64,000 bases of DNA from Diploptera punctata (GCA_030220185.1 JASPKZ010007535.1:468001-532000); one strand, 5' to 3'; positions 1-9,420 are shown, counted from the stretch's first letter. Notes: generated by a model from the sequence alone, not told the origin. Made by a program: numbers and translations.

Positions 1-232
1 GAAAAAAAGAATAGCAGATTTGAGGAGAGTAATAGGCACGCTGAACTCAGTATTATGAAGTAAAAACGCCGCTTATAGAACAAAAAATATATATTTATAA
101 GCCCGTTGTAGAAAGTACGGTATTGTGTAATATGGATCAAATACAAGGACAATTTACAAGTGCCAGAATAACAATAATAGCAACAGAAATGGATTTCTGG
201 AGAAGATCCTCGCGATTATAAAAGAAATATTT
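1..232 (+). pseudogene. LINE (RTE-like) ORF2 C-terminal fragment, first half
   Basis: Broken reading frames give LRRVIGTLNSV and later TEMDFWRRSSR, the segment that follows the reverse transcriptase in RTE-like LINE ORF2 proteins (family knowledge). The copy enters the window already truncated, is interrupted at about 233 by a SINE, and resumes at about 478. Frameshifts and stops make it non-functional. The exact clade is inference. Confidence 0.5.
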
Positions 233-235
233 TTT

Positions 236-477
236 TTTGTCCAATGTCACCAGGTTGTCTCTTATGACATTTCTGGCTTTCTCCCCTAGCTTTGGCAGAA
301 TTGTAATCAAATTTATTAGGTTGGGGCACCTGGAAGATAGAGTTGCGTTAACTTAAATTCCAATACAAGGCAAGCATAGGAATAATTCCCTCTAAGAAAA
401 AATGCCTATGGTCTGCCGGGAATCGAACCCGGGACCCCATGAACTGTAGTCAGAAACCCTGATAACTCCCCTTGAGA
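236..477 (-). mobile_element. SINE-B copy inserted in a LINE
   Basis: On the minus strand a B-box-like GGTTCGATTCCCGG (near 415-430) follows a tRNA-like head. The distal part (about 243-335) matches the 3' segment of the 6.07-6.72 kb copy (CCCCAAC...GACAACCTGG). It separates two halves of one LINE fragment, so it is younger than that LINE. Confidence 0.6.
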
Positions 478-777
478 CTATTGAAATTAGGAAAACATTT
501 AAAGTTGGAAGAAATGTATTACACACAGTAGAAGAGAGGCGATTAAGATGGTATGGACATCTTAAGAAGATGACATCTAAGAAGGTCTTGGAATGGAAAA
601 TACATAGGAAAAGAAGGAAGGGAAGACCTAAAGAAGTTTGTATGGGCGGTGTGAGAAGTATGAGGGTACTGATACTTACAGATGAGGGTCATCAAAACCG
701 CCAAACTGGATAAGGCGAAATCTTAATTGTAACACCGCATTGTGGATGAATTCCGAAATAAAAAATATATTGTAATT
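478..777 (+). pseudogene. LINE (RTE-like) ORF2 C-terminus, second half
   Basis: Reads RLRWYGHLKKM, then WKIHRKRRKGRPKEV, then a partly shifted LTDEG segment. The 'GHxxRM...GRPRxxW' pattern is the conserved C-terminus of RTE-like LINE ORF2. It continues the 1-232 fragment and ends in an ATT microsatellite, the usual 3' tail of this family in the window. A related tail lies at 10321-10566. Confidence 0.6.
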
Positions 778-830
778 ATTATTATCATATTATTATTATT
801 ATTATTATTATATGTATTATTATTAATTAT
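778..830. repeat. (ATT)n microsatellite at a LINE 3' end
   Basis: Imperfect ATT run directly after a LINE C-terminus. Part of it belongs to the block duplicated at 3168-3302. Confidence 0.8.
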
Positions 831-905
831 ATTGACAGTAGAATATTACATGAGATATAAGCAATGAAATTGGTAGGGCATGTACGACGAAGCAAAAAGA
901 AAGTT
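780..905 (+). repeat. Left copy of a long direct duplication flanking transposon TnD
   Basis: ATT tract followed by a LINE C-terminal piece (KLVGHVRRSKKK). Nearly identical to 3168-3302, on the other side of the transposon at 915-3162. At about 125-135 bp it is far too long for an ordinary DNA-transposon target-site duplication. Confidence 0.75.
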
Positions 906-945
906 ATAATTAATAACACTGGGGGAACAAAAAAATATTTTTTTC

Positions 946-1035
946 TTGGTGCCTGAAATTTTTCACCTGATTCTGGGTATTTCGGCACTGCTGATTCCAA
1001 AAATGTCATCCATTTTGTTGCAGCAGCTCTAGTTT
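946..1035 (+). repeat. TnD left terminal inverted repeat
   Basis: Imperfect 90-bp inverted partner of 3063-3154. Best-conserved blocks are GGTGCCT, TTTCACCT, CTGATTCCAAA and CAGCTCTAGTTT. Confidence 0.7.
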
Positions 1036-1193
1036 GCAAGATATTGATGATACTGCTCTTATGTACCACCATTGTAAATCGATTGTTTGCATAATACTAA
1101 TTGATTTAATCCAAGTTATATTCATGTTGTTGTTGCCGTTTGCATATGTAATTTTACTAATTTGACAATTGTTTATCCTTTTTCTAGACTGAC

Positions 1194-2890
1194 ATGGCTT
1201 CAACACGAAGAAAATGTGTGAATAATCCTGATGTGTTTTGTTTCATCTGTGGGGAGTACACATTCACTCAACAAAGAAAACCTATAACTGACTTTGTAAG
1301 AAGAGCTTATTTGGCCTATTTCAAAGTACAACTGGGAGATCAAGATAAGCCTTGGGCACCTCACATTGTATGTAAAACGTGCACAGAGCATCTACGACAA
1401 TGGACAAATGGGAAACGGAAATGCTTGAAATTTGGGGAACCAATGATCTGGCGAGAAACAAATTAACCATAGTGATGACTGCTATTTTTGTTCAGTCAAT
1501 GTAAAGGGCATCAATAGCAAAAACTGGAATAGATGGGTATATCCCAATCTACGCTCCGCAAGACGCCCTGTTCCACATTCAGAGGAGATACCTGTTCCAA
1601 TTTTTACCAGTCTTCCAGAGTCACCAGAAGAAGAGGATGATTCAACTGAAAGCTATTCTGAGGGAAATGACAGCGATTTCCCAGGACCTTCATCAGTTTC
1701 ATCCGGTTTTAGTCAAGCGGAACTGAACGACCTCATAAGGGATCTAAGTCTTCCAAAGAAGTCATCTGAGTTGTTAGCTTCCAGGCTGGCAGAGAAACAA
1801 TGTCTGTTACCGGGAACAAAGGTCACAGTCTATCGCAAAAGAGAAACAGACTTCCTGCCATTCTTCACAGTAGAAAATCAATTTGTTTTTTGTATGAATG
1901 TTGAAGGACTGTTAATGAAGCTGGGTGTAAGAAAATACACACCAAGTGAATGGCGGTTATTTATAGATAGCTCCAAACGCAGCCTAAAATGTGTTCTTTT
2001 GCATAATGGGAACATATACAGGTCAATCCCAATTGGTCACTCAGTTTCTATGCGTGAAAATCAACATACAATAGCTACAGTGCTAGAGAAAGATCTCTTA
2101 CCGTGATCACCAATGGGGTAATGTGTGTCGATCTCAAGATGGTGAATTTTCTTCTAGGACAACAAGGTGGGTACACCAAATACCCATGCTTTATATGTTT
2201 ATGGGACTCTAGAGCCAAAGATCAACATTGGGTGAGAAGGCATTGGCCTCTTAGAGAAAGCATGACCGTTGGAGAAAAAACATCGTTGCAGAACCTTTGG
2301 TTGACAGAAACAACATCATCTTGCCACCACTGCATATTAAACTTGGTTTAATGAAACAGTTCCAACAAGGCGTTGAATAGAGATGGAACATGTTTTGGCT
2401 ACATATGTACAAAATTTCCTGCACTGAGTAAGGAAAAATAAAAGCAGGTATATTGGATGGACCACAAATCCGCCAACTTATTAATGACCATCAATTTCAA
2501 GACTCAATGAATGATACTGAAGCAGCCGCATGGTCTTCGTTCTGTATGGTAGTGAAGAATTTCCTTGGAAACTATAAGTCTCCTAATAGTGATGAACTAG
2601 TGGAGAATATGCTCACTGCTTTTTGTGCACTAGGTTGTAACATGAGCATCAAATTACACTACCTCCACAGTCATTTGGATCGATTTCCAGACAATCTTGG
2701 AGATGTAAGTGAGGAACAGGGTGAGCGTTTTCACCAGGAATTAAGTACAATGGAAGAAAGGTATCGTGGACGGTGGGATATACATATGATGGCGGACTAC
2801 TGTTGGAGCATCCACCGAGAATGTCCAAGATCATTGCATCGGAGGAAATCACAGAAACGGGGATTCTGCGACCTGATGGAGGAAAATTAA
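1194..2890 (+). pseudogene. TnD transposase-like protein, frameshifted
   Basis: Starts MASTRRKCVNNPDVFCFICG, an N-terminal Cys/His region (CFICG, CKTCTEH, then CYFC after a frameshift) that looks like a zinc-binding domain. An acidic Ser-rich linker (about 1600-1700) follows, then three open blocks: 1771-2106 (FIDSSKRSLKCVLLHNGN), 2103-2351 (CVDLKMVNFLLG, YPCFICLWDSRA) and 2453-2890 (GPQIRQL, HYLHSHLDRFPDNLG, SEEQGERFHQELSTMEERY, MMADYCW). This ordered set of motifs is familiar to me from a multi-copy, unnamed arthropod and cnidarian protein family. Frame breaks lie near 1455, 2085-2115 and 2335, with in-frame stops at about 2378 and 2428. The Asp in FIDSSK, the Asp in CVDLK and the Glu in SEEQGERF could be an RNase H-type DDE triad (inference). 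The protein is dead as read. Confidence 0.65.
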
Positions 2891-3062
2891 TGATTCTAAC
2901 GAGACTAATGTGTAAATAAATTATGGTAGTTATATAGATACAGTTGTTTCATGAAAAAGAAAGTATTTGTTCTTTTGTATTTAATTGTATGCGAGTAATA
3001 TAGTTGTATATGTGGACCAGTATTTTTGAACTGGTATATAATTTGAATAAACTCTATCTCAA

Positions 3063-3154
3063 AAACTAGAGCTGATAGGACGAAACTGAAATCATCTTTG
3101 GAATCAGTGACCCAAATATACCCATAAATAGGTGAAAACATTAAGGCACCAAAA
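3063..3154 (-). repeat. TnD right terminal inverted repeat
   Basis: Reverse complement matches 946-1035. See the TnD entry. Confidence 0.7.
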
Positions 3155-3167
3155 TCACTGTTCATAT

Positions 3168-3177
3168 CATTATCATA

Positions 3178-3209
<32 letters not shown>

Positions 3210-3302
3210 GTATTATTATTAATTATATTGACAGTAGAATATTACATGAGATATAAGCAATGAAATTGGTAGGGCATGTACGACGAAGCAAAAAGAAAGT
3301 TT
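3168..3302 (+). repeat. Right copy of the duplication flanking TnD
   Basis: Near-identical to 780-905: ATT tract, then GACAGTAGAATATTACATGA and the GHVRRSKKK-coding piece. Unlike the left copy it continues smoothly into the rest of the LINE tail. Confidence 0.75.
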
Positions 3303-3500
3303 GCCCAGAAAAACATTGGAATAGTGTCCACATGGAATAAAGAAGAAAGGAAGACCTCGAAACTCATGGATGCAAGAAATAAAAATTGGAATGAGAACAA
3401 GAGGACTGGAGGACACTAAGTGAATGGAAAGAGACTAGTGGAGAAGGAAAATAAAAACTTTAGGTACACAAAGAAGTGTAAACAGTGAAAATCTGTTTTA
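3303..3500 (+). pseudogene. LINE (RTE-like) ORF2 C-terminus
   Basis: Continues from the duplicated block and, with one or two frameshifts, reads GRPRNSWMQEIKIGMRTRGL and WRRKIKTLGTQ: the 'GRPRxxW' ending of RTE-like LINEs. It ends in an AAT run from 3501. Confidence 0.6.
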
Positions 3501-3548
<48 letters not shown>

Positions 3549-3569
3549 TATTATTATTATTATTATTAT
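3501..3569. repeat. (AAT)n/(ATT)n microsatellite
   Basis: AAT run switching to ATT at about 3547, forming a perfect snap-back hairpin. It sits at a LINE 3' end. Confidence 0.85.
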
Positions 3570-3585
3570 TGTCGTCGTTGCTGTT

Positions 3586-3857
3586 GTTGGGGCTAGGAGC
3601 CGGAAGGTCGGAGGTCCGAGTCCCGATGGGGTCAGGATTTTTAAACTAACCTAAATCTTTTGGCGGCACCATGGTCCTGAGGTCGATTCAGTCTCTAACA
3701 GAAATGAGCATCAGACGCTTGTTGTGAGGGTAAAGACGGCCGTCACGCAGTGTTGACAACCCGGCTGACATCTTGTGCCAATTGTCTAAAAAATTGGGAA
3801 GCTTAATCTCCTACTACCCCAAAGGCCTCCTGAGGCCTGTTGTAGGATCACTTTACT
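3586..3857 (+). mobile_element. SINE-C, diverged head
   Basis: Matches the full copy at 4385-4694 from GGAGGTCCGAGTCCCG (B-box region) through GGGTCAGGATTTTTAAACT to CTGAGGCCTGTTGTAGGATC. The A-box part is eroded. An ATT run (3855-3908) follows the tail. Confidence 0.75.
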
Positions 3858-3873
3858 TTTATTATTATTACCA

Positions 3874-3904
<31 letters not shown>

Positions 3905-3908
3905 TATT
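3855..3908. repeat. (ATT)n microsatellite
   Basis: Imperfect ATT run grown from a SINE-C tail. Confidence 0.8.
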
Positions 3909-4372
3909 AAGTAACGTTTGTAGAGTAATTTATTGTTGTGATTATTTAAGAGAATATATGAGAATAACCTAAGTTACACGTCATAAATGAATCGGTCCAA
4001 AGTTGTGGATTTTAACATTGATTTCTGTATAATAATAGTTGGCACATGGTGGGGTATGGTTACATCCCCCATCTGGGCAGGCATTAACTAGGTAGTAGAG
4101 GGGTGAAAATATTGAATTAAACCTCCGCCATCAATCATTAGACGGGGGTTATGAAGCCAGCGAATGAAAAATTAAGAGCGATATTACAAAAAAGAAACCA
4201 ACCCTCTTCTTCAATTGTTACGTTAATTTTATTTTCCAAGAAACTAACATTTCTTTCCTAAATTTAAAATTGCCAACACTGCGTACACACATGCTCCTAC
4301 AAATTAAAAGGTTTATTGTAAAAAGAACAGTAGGCCCTATTCCAATGTTAATCATCCACAATATAACCACGT
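3909..4372. other. No gene recognised
   Basis: AT-rich DNA with a pyrrolike GC patch near 4050-4150 (GTTGGCACATGGTGGGG). I see no coding signal or known repeat here. Confidence 0.5.
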
Positions 4373-4384
4373 ACCTACGTTTAA

Positions 4385-4694
4385 GGGGCACGCCGTAGCG
4401 TAGTGGTTAAGCTACAAGCCGGAGGGTCAAGGGTTCAAGTCCCGTTGGGGTCAGGATTTTTAAACTGACCCAAACCCTCTGACGGCACTATGGCCCTGGG
4501 GTCGACTCAGCCTCTAACTGAAATGAGTACCAGACGCTTGTTCTGGGGGTAAAGGCGGCCGTCACGCAGGGCTGACAATCCGGCTGACATAAAGTGCCGA
4601 TTGTCTAGAAAAAGTGGGAGCCTTAACCTCCTACTACTACCCCAAGGACCTCCTGAGGCCTGTTGTGGGATCACTTTACTTTACTTTTTTTTTT
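4385..4694 (+). mobile_element. SINE-C, full length with target-site duplication
   Basis: tRNA-like head with A-box GTAGCGTAGTGGTTAAG and B-box GGTTCAAGTCC, about 240 bp of body and a T-rich tail (CTTTACTTTACTTTTTTT). A 12-bp duplication ACCTACGTTTAA flanks it at 4373-4384 and 4695-4706, direct evidence of retrotransposition. This is the reference copy of the family. Other copies: 3586, 11942, 30545, 47950 and 50668. Confidence 0.9.
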
Positions 4695-4848
4695 ACCTAC
4701 GTTTAAACTATTTATAGTAAAGACAGGTATTATCGCGAGATTTAAACTTTAAAGCTTATCAGATTATTATAATGTTGGGTAAGCGATTGTTCTTCCGAAT
4801 ACAACCTCTGTGTTCAGGGGAAGGGAAATCCTTATCTCTAATAGTAGG

Positions 4849-4852
<4 letters not shown>

Positions 4853-4880
<28 letters not shown>

Positions 4881-4957
4881 CCATGCTATATAGAGAACAG
4901 CTTTCACGTTTTAATATCATATTATTACTTATGCCACGATTATTCTTGTATTTATCT

Positions 4958-5009
<52 letters not shown>
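4853..5009. repeat. Two (TA)n tracts
   Basis: TA runs at 4853-4880 and 4961-5009 separated by about 80 bp of non-repetitive AT-rich sequence. The translated YIYIYI ORF here is meaningless. Confidence 0.85.
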
Positions 5010-5013
<4 letters not shown>

Positions 5014-5094
5014 AACTTACTGGTGAAATTCTATTCTCCTTCATATGATATTAAGTTCTTAAATAGTTGAATGTACCCACTTATTCTATTACAT

Positions 5095-5650
5095 TGAGCA
5101 ACAAAAAATAAACTTTTTTTTTGTCTGAGAAAGAAAAATATGTGATTCTGATAGTATTTTTTCTCTTGAATTCCAATATGAAATCGGTTTTTCTCCATCA
5201 CACAAGGTTTCCGAGAAGCAGGAATTTATAATTTCAAACACTTTAATGATTTCTTCATTCGTAACTACATAATATTAGAACATTAGGACTCGCCTAGAAA
5301 GTAAGAAATGACGATTTTCTGCTATATTTCGCCTGTGGAGCATCCCTCTTGATGGCCCAACAACAATAGGCCAGCATATTAGGATTCCATGTGCCTTGAT
5401 ATATCTTTTCCATAGCTGAAATCTCCTGATGAAAGTGTTCCCCGTTTTATTTTACAATGGACAAATGGACAAAAAAATCGTTTATTAAAAAAATAATTAC
5501 TTTAATCCATAAATTGAAATAAAAAACTATGGGAGATGGAGAAATTCCGAATACATAGGCCTATTTGAAAATACGATAAAAAACTGCATTAAGTACAACT
5601 ATTGGTACTCATGAGACAAAAATCATCTTGACCAGTGTCATTTTATTGTT
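5095..5650 (-). mobile_element. Short TnD derivative carrying the transposase C-terminus
   Basis: About 540 bp, homologous along its length to 7736-8280. Read on the minus strand, 5330-5450 encodes GEHFHQEISAMEKIYQGTW followed by NPNML and CWAIKRDAPQAKY. This is the same C-terminal signature as the TnD protein at 2720-2850 (ERFHQELSTMEERYRGRW, MMADYCW). Its two ends look like diverged inverted repeats (TTTCTCCATCAC near 5190; the complement near 5530). Interpretation: an internally deleted, non-autonomous member of the TnD superfamily. Confidence 0.6.
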
Positions 5651-5779
5651 ACTAACAATATGTATAGGCCTAATATCAATAATTTAATTATAAAGGGGGG
5701 AAAAATATGTGTATTCGTAACCTAATATATATAATATCTACTTACAGATTATGTTCTCTATCCCAAAAATTAATATGCG

Positions 5780-5990
5780 GAACCAAGGCTCTGGGATCTG
5801 CTCAGCCTTTAATAGAAATGAGTACCAGACTATGGGGCTAGAAAGGTAGGAGCATGAACCTAATATGCTGAGGGACAAGGATAGCCGGAAAATGTAAACA
5901 AAGCAGCCTCTCATTTGTTTACATGTTCCGTCCATTGTTGTCCCTCGCTGTATTAATCCTAAATAAATCCCTCCTAAGGCCTGCATTTGT
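5780..5990 (+). mobile_element. SINE-C relic
   Basis: Two short matches to SINE-C remain: GGCTCTGGGATCTGCTCAGC followed by AATGAGTACCAGAC (about 5783-5832), and CCTCCTAAGGCCTGCA (about 5968-5984). The middle is not recognisable. Confidence 0.45.
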
Positions 5991-6065
5991 GAAATCATAT
6001 TATCTTTACCATTATAAATACTGAGTATGGCTTACTTCAAAAGAATTGGGTCCCGCGTCATATAT

Positions 6066-6709
6066 TTTATGGTACGACCAGCCTCATGGGCTAGTGGTCA
6101 GCGATTCTGACTAAGGTTCATGAGGTCTCGGGTTCGATTCCCGGTCAAGCCATATGAATGTTTCCTTAAAGGGAATAATTTATGTGGTTGCCCGTGCCTG
6201 GAACTCAAGTTAGGTTTAGGTTAATAACTCTCCTGGCGCTTCATTATCATTTATCACTTATATTATCGGGAGTCCACCGCTGTGGTCTCTAGGTAGCGTG
6301 CTGCCTTGTCACGCAGTGGGCCCGGGTTCGATCCCCGGTCGGGGCAGTTTTTCTGGGTGAGGTTTTTAACGGGTTTTTTCCTCACCTGTAAGACAAATGT
6401 CAGGAAGCTTACGGCGCAACGGTCCCCGAAAATCATCCGGCCATCATCATCAACCTTATCATTGTGATCATCCTTCACCGGTGTGGAAAGCAACGGGAAG
6501 GTACCACACCTACAATTCCCTAGTAAAGCTGCAAGCATAGCATGAAAATGCTATGATTGCAGTGAAGGACCTGCCTACGGGCAGAATTACTATGGATGGA
6601 TATTATCGGGGTAATGTAACTCCGCCTTCTAGACGCCCCAACTTCAGAAGTGGGTAACAATTAAGCCAATGCCAGGAGAGAATACCACAAATGTCGAAAT
6701 GACAACCTG

Positions 6710-6716
<7 letters not shown>
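6066..6716 (+). mobile_element. SINE-B split by a SINE-A
   Basis: tRNA-like head 6072-6150 (A-box-like GGGCTAGTGGTCAGCG, B-box GGGTTCGATTCCCGG) and body to 6259. After the inserted SINE-A the tail resumes at 6600-6716 (CGCCTTCTAGACGCCCCAAC ... GACAACCTGGGC). This gives the only view of the whole family here; partial copies lie at 236, 38060 and 39963. Confidence 0.8.
6271..6599 (+). mobile_element. SINE-A (GGATGGA type), full length inside SINE-B
   Basis: Starts AGTCCACCGCTGTGGTCTC, B-box GGTTCGATCCCCGGTC, then GTGAGGTTTTTAACGGG, CACCGGTGTGGAAAGCAACG and ends ATTACTATGGATGG. Flanked by the 11-bp duplication ATATTATCGGG at 6260-6270 and 6600-6610. Reference copy of the family, which has about 14 copies in the window. 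Confidence 0.92.

Positions 6717-6751
<35 letters not shown>
6714..6751. repeat. (TA)n at the SINE-B 3' end
   Basis: TA run beginning exactly where the SINE-B tail ends. Confidence 0.85.
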
Positions 6752-6754
<3 letters not shown>

Positions 6755-7044
6755 TACCGTATGTAAAACTCTCAGGCCTGAAATAAATGGCCTCTGATCA
6801 AAATGTATCGATTCTTCGGAGCCGATATTTGAATTGCGACGTTAAAGACTAGAGTTCATAAAGTCCTATCTTCACCCTCCTCCTTCTCTCTCATTTATTT
6901 CTGGTTATTAATTTACCCTCTAGTTTATGTACTTATCCACCTGCTTTTCTACATACGCACATCTGTTTTTCTTTGAGTGTAGGATAATGCTTGTTAAATT
7001 CGAGATAGTTAATTCATCATAAGTTATACTGTATATTAATGTAA

Positions 7045-7103
<59 letters not shown>
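7045..7103. repeat. (GT)n-(TA)n compound microsatellite
   Basis: GT run to about 7062, then TA run to 7103, abutting the SINE-F module. Confidence 0.9.
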
Positions 7104-7105
<2 letters not shown>

Positions 7106-7360
7106 TATGATAAGAAAAATAAATGCCTGGACGGGATTCGAACCCGGATCTCTGAGTCTGTACCTCAGCGTGATATCCATTACACTACCAGGCGAATCCA
7201 ATTCAAACACTTATTTTTCTTATATATGTATTATACTCTCCATTATTACTAGATATCGCGAGAACACTGTCTTCACTGCCATCTAGTAGCTGACTATATC
7301 AAGTAAGCAAATTAAAGAGAATATTTATTTTACTTTATAGCAGTGACGCTTTATCGATGT
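7104..7360 (-). mobile_element. SINE-F copy 1 with tRNA-like module
   Basis: The part 7225-7345 is homologous to 58165-58310 (CATCTAGTAGCTGACTATA, ACTTTATAGCAGTGACGC). A tRNA-like module (7123-7194, minus strand) lies between it and the TA tract. A 13-bp inverted repeat, ATAAGAAAAATAA at 7110-7122 with its complement at 7211-7223, brackets the module. A stub of the same tail recurs at 7398-7435. The copy at 58.1 kb carries a different tRNA-like module at the same place. Confidence 0.55.
7123..7194 (-). other. tRNA-like sequence (SINE module, not a working tRNA)
   Basis: On the minus strand: acceptor half GCCTGG paired with CCAGGC, an imperfect D arm, anticodon stem CTGAG/CTCAG with loop GTACAGA (anticodon position ACA), and T arm CCGGG-TTCGAAT-CCCGT. 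Pairing failures at acceptor positions 1 and the base of the T stem, and its place inside a repeat, argue for a tRNA-derived cassette. Confidence 0.6.
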
Positions 7361-7397
7361 TATAATTAAATCTTTAACATTGAGCAATGCAAGCTTA

Positions 7398-7459
7398 ATA
7401 TGGTATGATAAGAAAAATAAATGCCTGGACGGGATTATATATATATATATATATATATA
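7398..7459. repeat. Partial SINE-F tail duplicate plus (TA)n
   Basis: 7398-7435 repeats 7103-7138 (GGTATGATAAGAAAAATAAA then TGCCTGGACGGGATT) and runs straight into a TA tract, which ends at the TA target of TnM copy 1. Confidence 0.7.
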
Positions 7460-8502
7460 CAGGGCGTTTCAGAATAACTTCTAGAGATTGTAGAGGGAAC
7501 TTAGCAGATAAAGTTTTGATAAGGAACCCATTTCCGAAAATGTACCATTTCGATGTAAAATAGGTTTGAAGATCGAAACATCGTGCCTTTTGTGTTTCAG
7601 AATAACTATTACAGATTCCTAGAGGTTGTAAACAAGTGTGGTTCAACGTAGCGACCCTCTTTGTTGCACAAAGTATAACTGCGACGCATATTTTCATACA
7701 CACGCCTCACAAGACCTGGCGTGTGCTCAATAACACAGAGCAACAAAAAATATTTTTTTAGAAAGAAAAAATATGTGATCATGATAGTATTTTTTCTCCT
7801 AAATTCAAATATGATATCGGTTTTTCTCCATCAAGCAAGGTTTCCGAAAGACAGGAATTTATAATTTCAAACACTTTAATGTTTTCTTCATTCGTAACTA
7901 CACAATATTCGAACATTCGGACTCACCTAGAAAGTAAGAAATGACGATTTTCTGCTATATTTCGCCTGTGGAGCATCCTTCTTGATGGTCCAACAATAAT
8001 CGGCCAGCATATTGCCGTGATATCTCTTTTCCATAGCTGAAATCTCCTGATGAAAGTGTTCCTCGTGCTTATCGCTCACTGAGCCAATGGACGAAAAAAC
8101 TTTTATTAAAAAAAAATATTATTAAAATAATAAATCCATTAATTGAAATTGAGATAAAAAAACTGCGGGTGATGGAGAAATTACGAATACATATTTGAAA
8201 ACACGATAAAAAACTGCATTAAGTACAACTGTTGGTACTCATGAGACAAAAATCATGTTGACTAGAGTAATTTCTGCTGCCGCCAGAATTCGTGCAGGAT
8301 CTTCCTCCGATTCGACAGGTATAGTACAACCCCTAGAAGTGTAATACGTATTCTGAAACACAAGATACATGACATGAGCCCATTGTGTTTCGATTTTTAA
8401 CCGTATTTTACATCAAAATGGTACGTTTCCGGACATGAGTTCCTTATCAAACCTTTATCTACAACCCCTAGAAGTCTGTAATACACATTCTGAAACACCC
8501 TG
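7460..8502. mobile_element. TnM copy 1 (TA-flanked inverted-repeat element), interrupted
   Basis: Left end CAGGGCGTTTCAGAATAA and right end (reverse complement) CAGGGTGTTTCAGAATGTG are inverted repeats; each is flanked by TA (7458-7459 and 8503-8504). A TA target with such ends fits a Tc1/mariner-type non-autonomous element (inference). Internally, TTTCAGAATAACT and CCTAGAAGT motifs repeat. A TnD derivative (about 7736-8280) interrupts it at CAATAAC, the junction being clear by comparison with copy 2 at 13579-14836. No transposase is encoded. Confidence 0.65.
7736..8280 (-). mobile_element. Short TnD derivative, second copy, inside TnM
   Basis: Homologous to 5095-5650. The minus strand at 7940-8095 encodes SVSDKHEEHFHQEISAMEKR, then YHGNMLADYCWTIKKDAPQ, the TnD protein C-terminus with a small deletion. 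The end segments 7775-7830 and the complement of 8165-8245 pair imperfectly (TTTCTCCATCA, TTCAAATATG), supporting inverted repeats. It sits between CAATAAC and TAATTTCTGCTG of TnM, so it jumped after TnM. Confidence 0.65.
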
Positions 8503-8639
8503 TATGTATAAACTTCTACTACTCGTGTTGCCAGACCGACGGATGGGATGAAATGAAACCCATATTATTGCATATCTTTGTTATATGAGGATCCCGTCTG
8601 ATTAGGCCAACACAGGGGCTGATGAAATTAAATGAAACT

Positions 8640-8835
8640 AAATAATTGAGATGTAGTGAAATTATTTTTTTTGCATGGAAAACGGGAGAAACTTCGAGAA
8701 AAACCTGTCCAGACTCCGATTCTTTTACCGCGAACCCTATATGGAGTGAGCGAGACGCGAAGTCTATTCATATATATACCTATACGCCGTTTTCGTGCTG
8801 CAGTACTAGTTGGTTGCGAAAAATGTAAGGATTTT
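8640..8835 (+). repeat. Two-copy dispersed repeat (partner 20037-20215)
   Basis: Shares an ordered set of short matches with 20037-20215: GGAAAACGGGA, AAAACC, CTCCG and ATGGAGTGA.CGA. It may be a weak SINE; the minus strand of the partner has an A-box-like GGTGCAAGCGGTTAGGCGC. Confidence 0.35.
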
Positions 8836-8944
8836 GAATGTAAATTTTTACGTGAAATTTAACTTTTAACTTACCTCTGATTTATCTATGATGAATCTGT
8901 GAAATCTAACGAATATATTAGGACTAGATTCCCTAGTATTGCCC

Positions 8945-9400
8945 TAAGCATTTAAATCTCCAGCGTCCACTGGGGATAAATAGTAATTTATTTATTTACG
9001 ACTTAATTAAATACATTTCCAGATCCCAACATTCACTGATTTCGTGACAATGTCCAATGTTAAGAGAAAAATAAAGAAGCTTCTCTCTGTTAACTATATA
9101 AATAAGATTCGCTGGTAAAATGTGTGCAATGAATTTGGAAATCGCCACATCGAACCGCTGCACTGTTGTAGTGGATAAGTACTAATCACAACGTTAATTA
9201 CAGTCGATAAGTTTGATTAGTTTTCGGTTAAACAGTTATTCTTACATTGATAAAGTGAAGTTGTTTTTATTTTTCCCTTAACATTGGACATTGTCAAGAA
9301 ACCAGTGAATGTTGGGTTATGTAAATGTAATTAACTGAGTCATATATCAATAAATTACTAACGATTTATCCTGAGCAGATGGGAGAGATTTTAACACTTG
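8945..9400. mobile_element. MITE-like element with ~135-bp inverted repeats
   Basis: 8948-9080 pairs with the complement of 9258-9395: shared blocks include CCCAACATTCACTG, GACAATGTCCAATGTTAAG and AATTAAATACATTT. About 180 bp lies between the arms and no coding is seen. Element type and exact ends are unknown; no target duplication is obvious. Confidence 0.6.
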
Positions 9401-9420
9401 ATGCAAACTTCTAATTTCAG

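Larger units (their letters stand above)
915..3162 (+). mobile_element. TnD: DNA transposon with ~90-bp terminal inverted repeats
   Basis: The segment 946-1035 and the reverse complement of 3063-3154 align along their length: both start TTGGTGCC, share TTTCACCT, TGGGTAT and CTGATTCCAAA, and end AGCTCTAGTTT. Outside these, AACACTG (915-921) and CACTGTT (3156-3162) are the probable ends. Between the inverted repeats lies one broken coding region (1194-2890). Inverted termini plus a single protein define a cut-and-paste DNA transposon. The superfamily is not recognised. Exact ends and target duplication are uncertain because the flanks are themselves duplicated. Confidence 0.7.

Noticed and set aside
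1194..2890. Assigning the TnD protein to the KDZ or hAT superfamily
   Set aside because: No diagnostic motif that I can verify; left unassigned.
4772..5026. ORF with YIYIYI runs
   Set aside because: Translation of TA microsatellites; no conserved protein.
6263..6538. ORFs containing CPDRGSNPGPLRDKA-type sequence, here and at 38.6, 39.3, 46.7, 54.6 and 58.4 kb
   Set aside because: Translations of the SINE-A B-box region, which recur wherever the SINE does; SINEs do not code.
7123..7194. Functional tRNA gene
   Set aside because: Acceptor and T-stem mismatches, an unlikely anticodon ACA, and location inside a repeat point to a tRNA-derived cassette.
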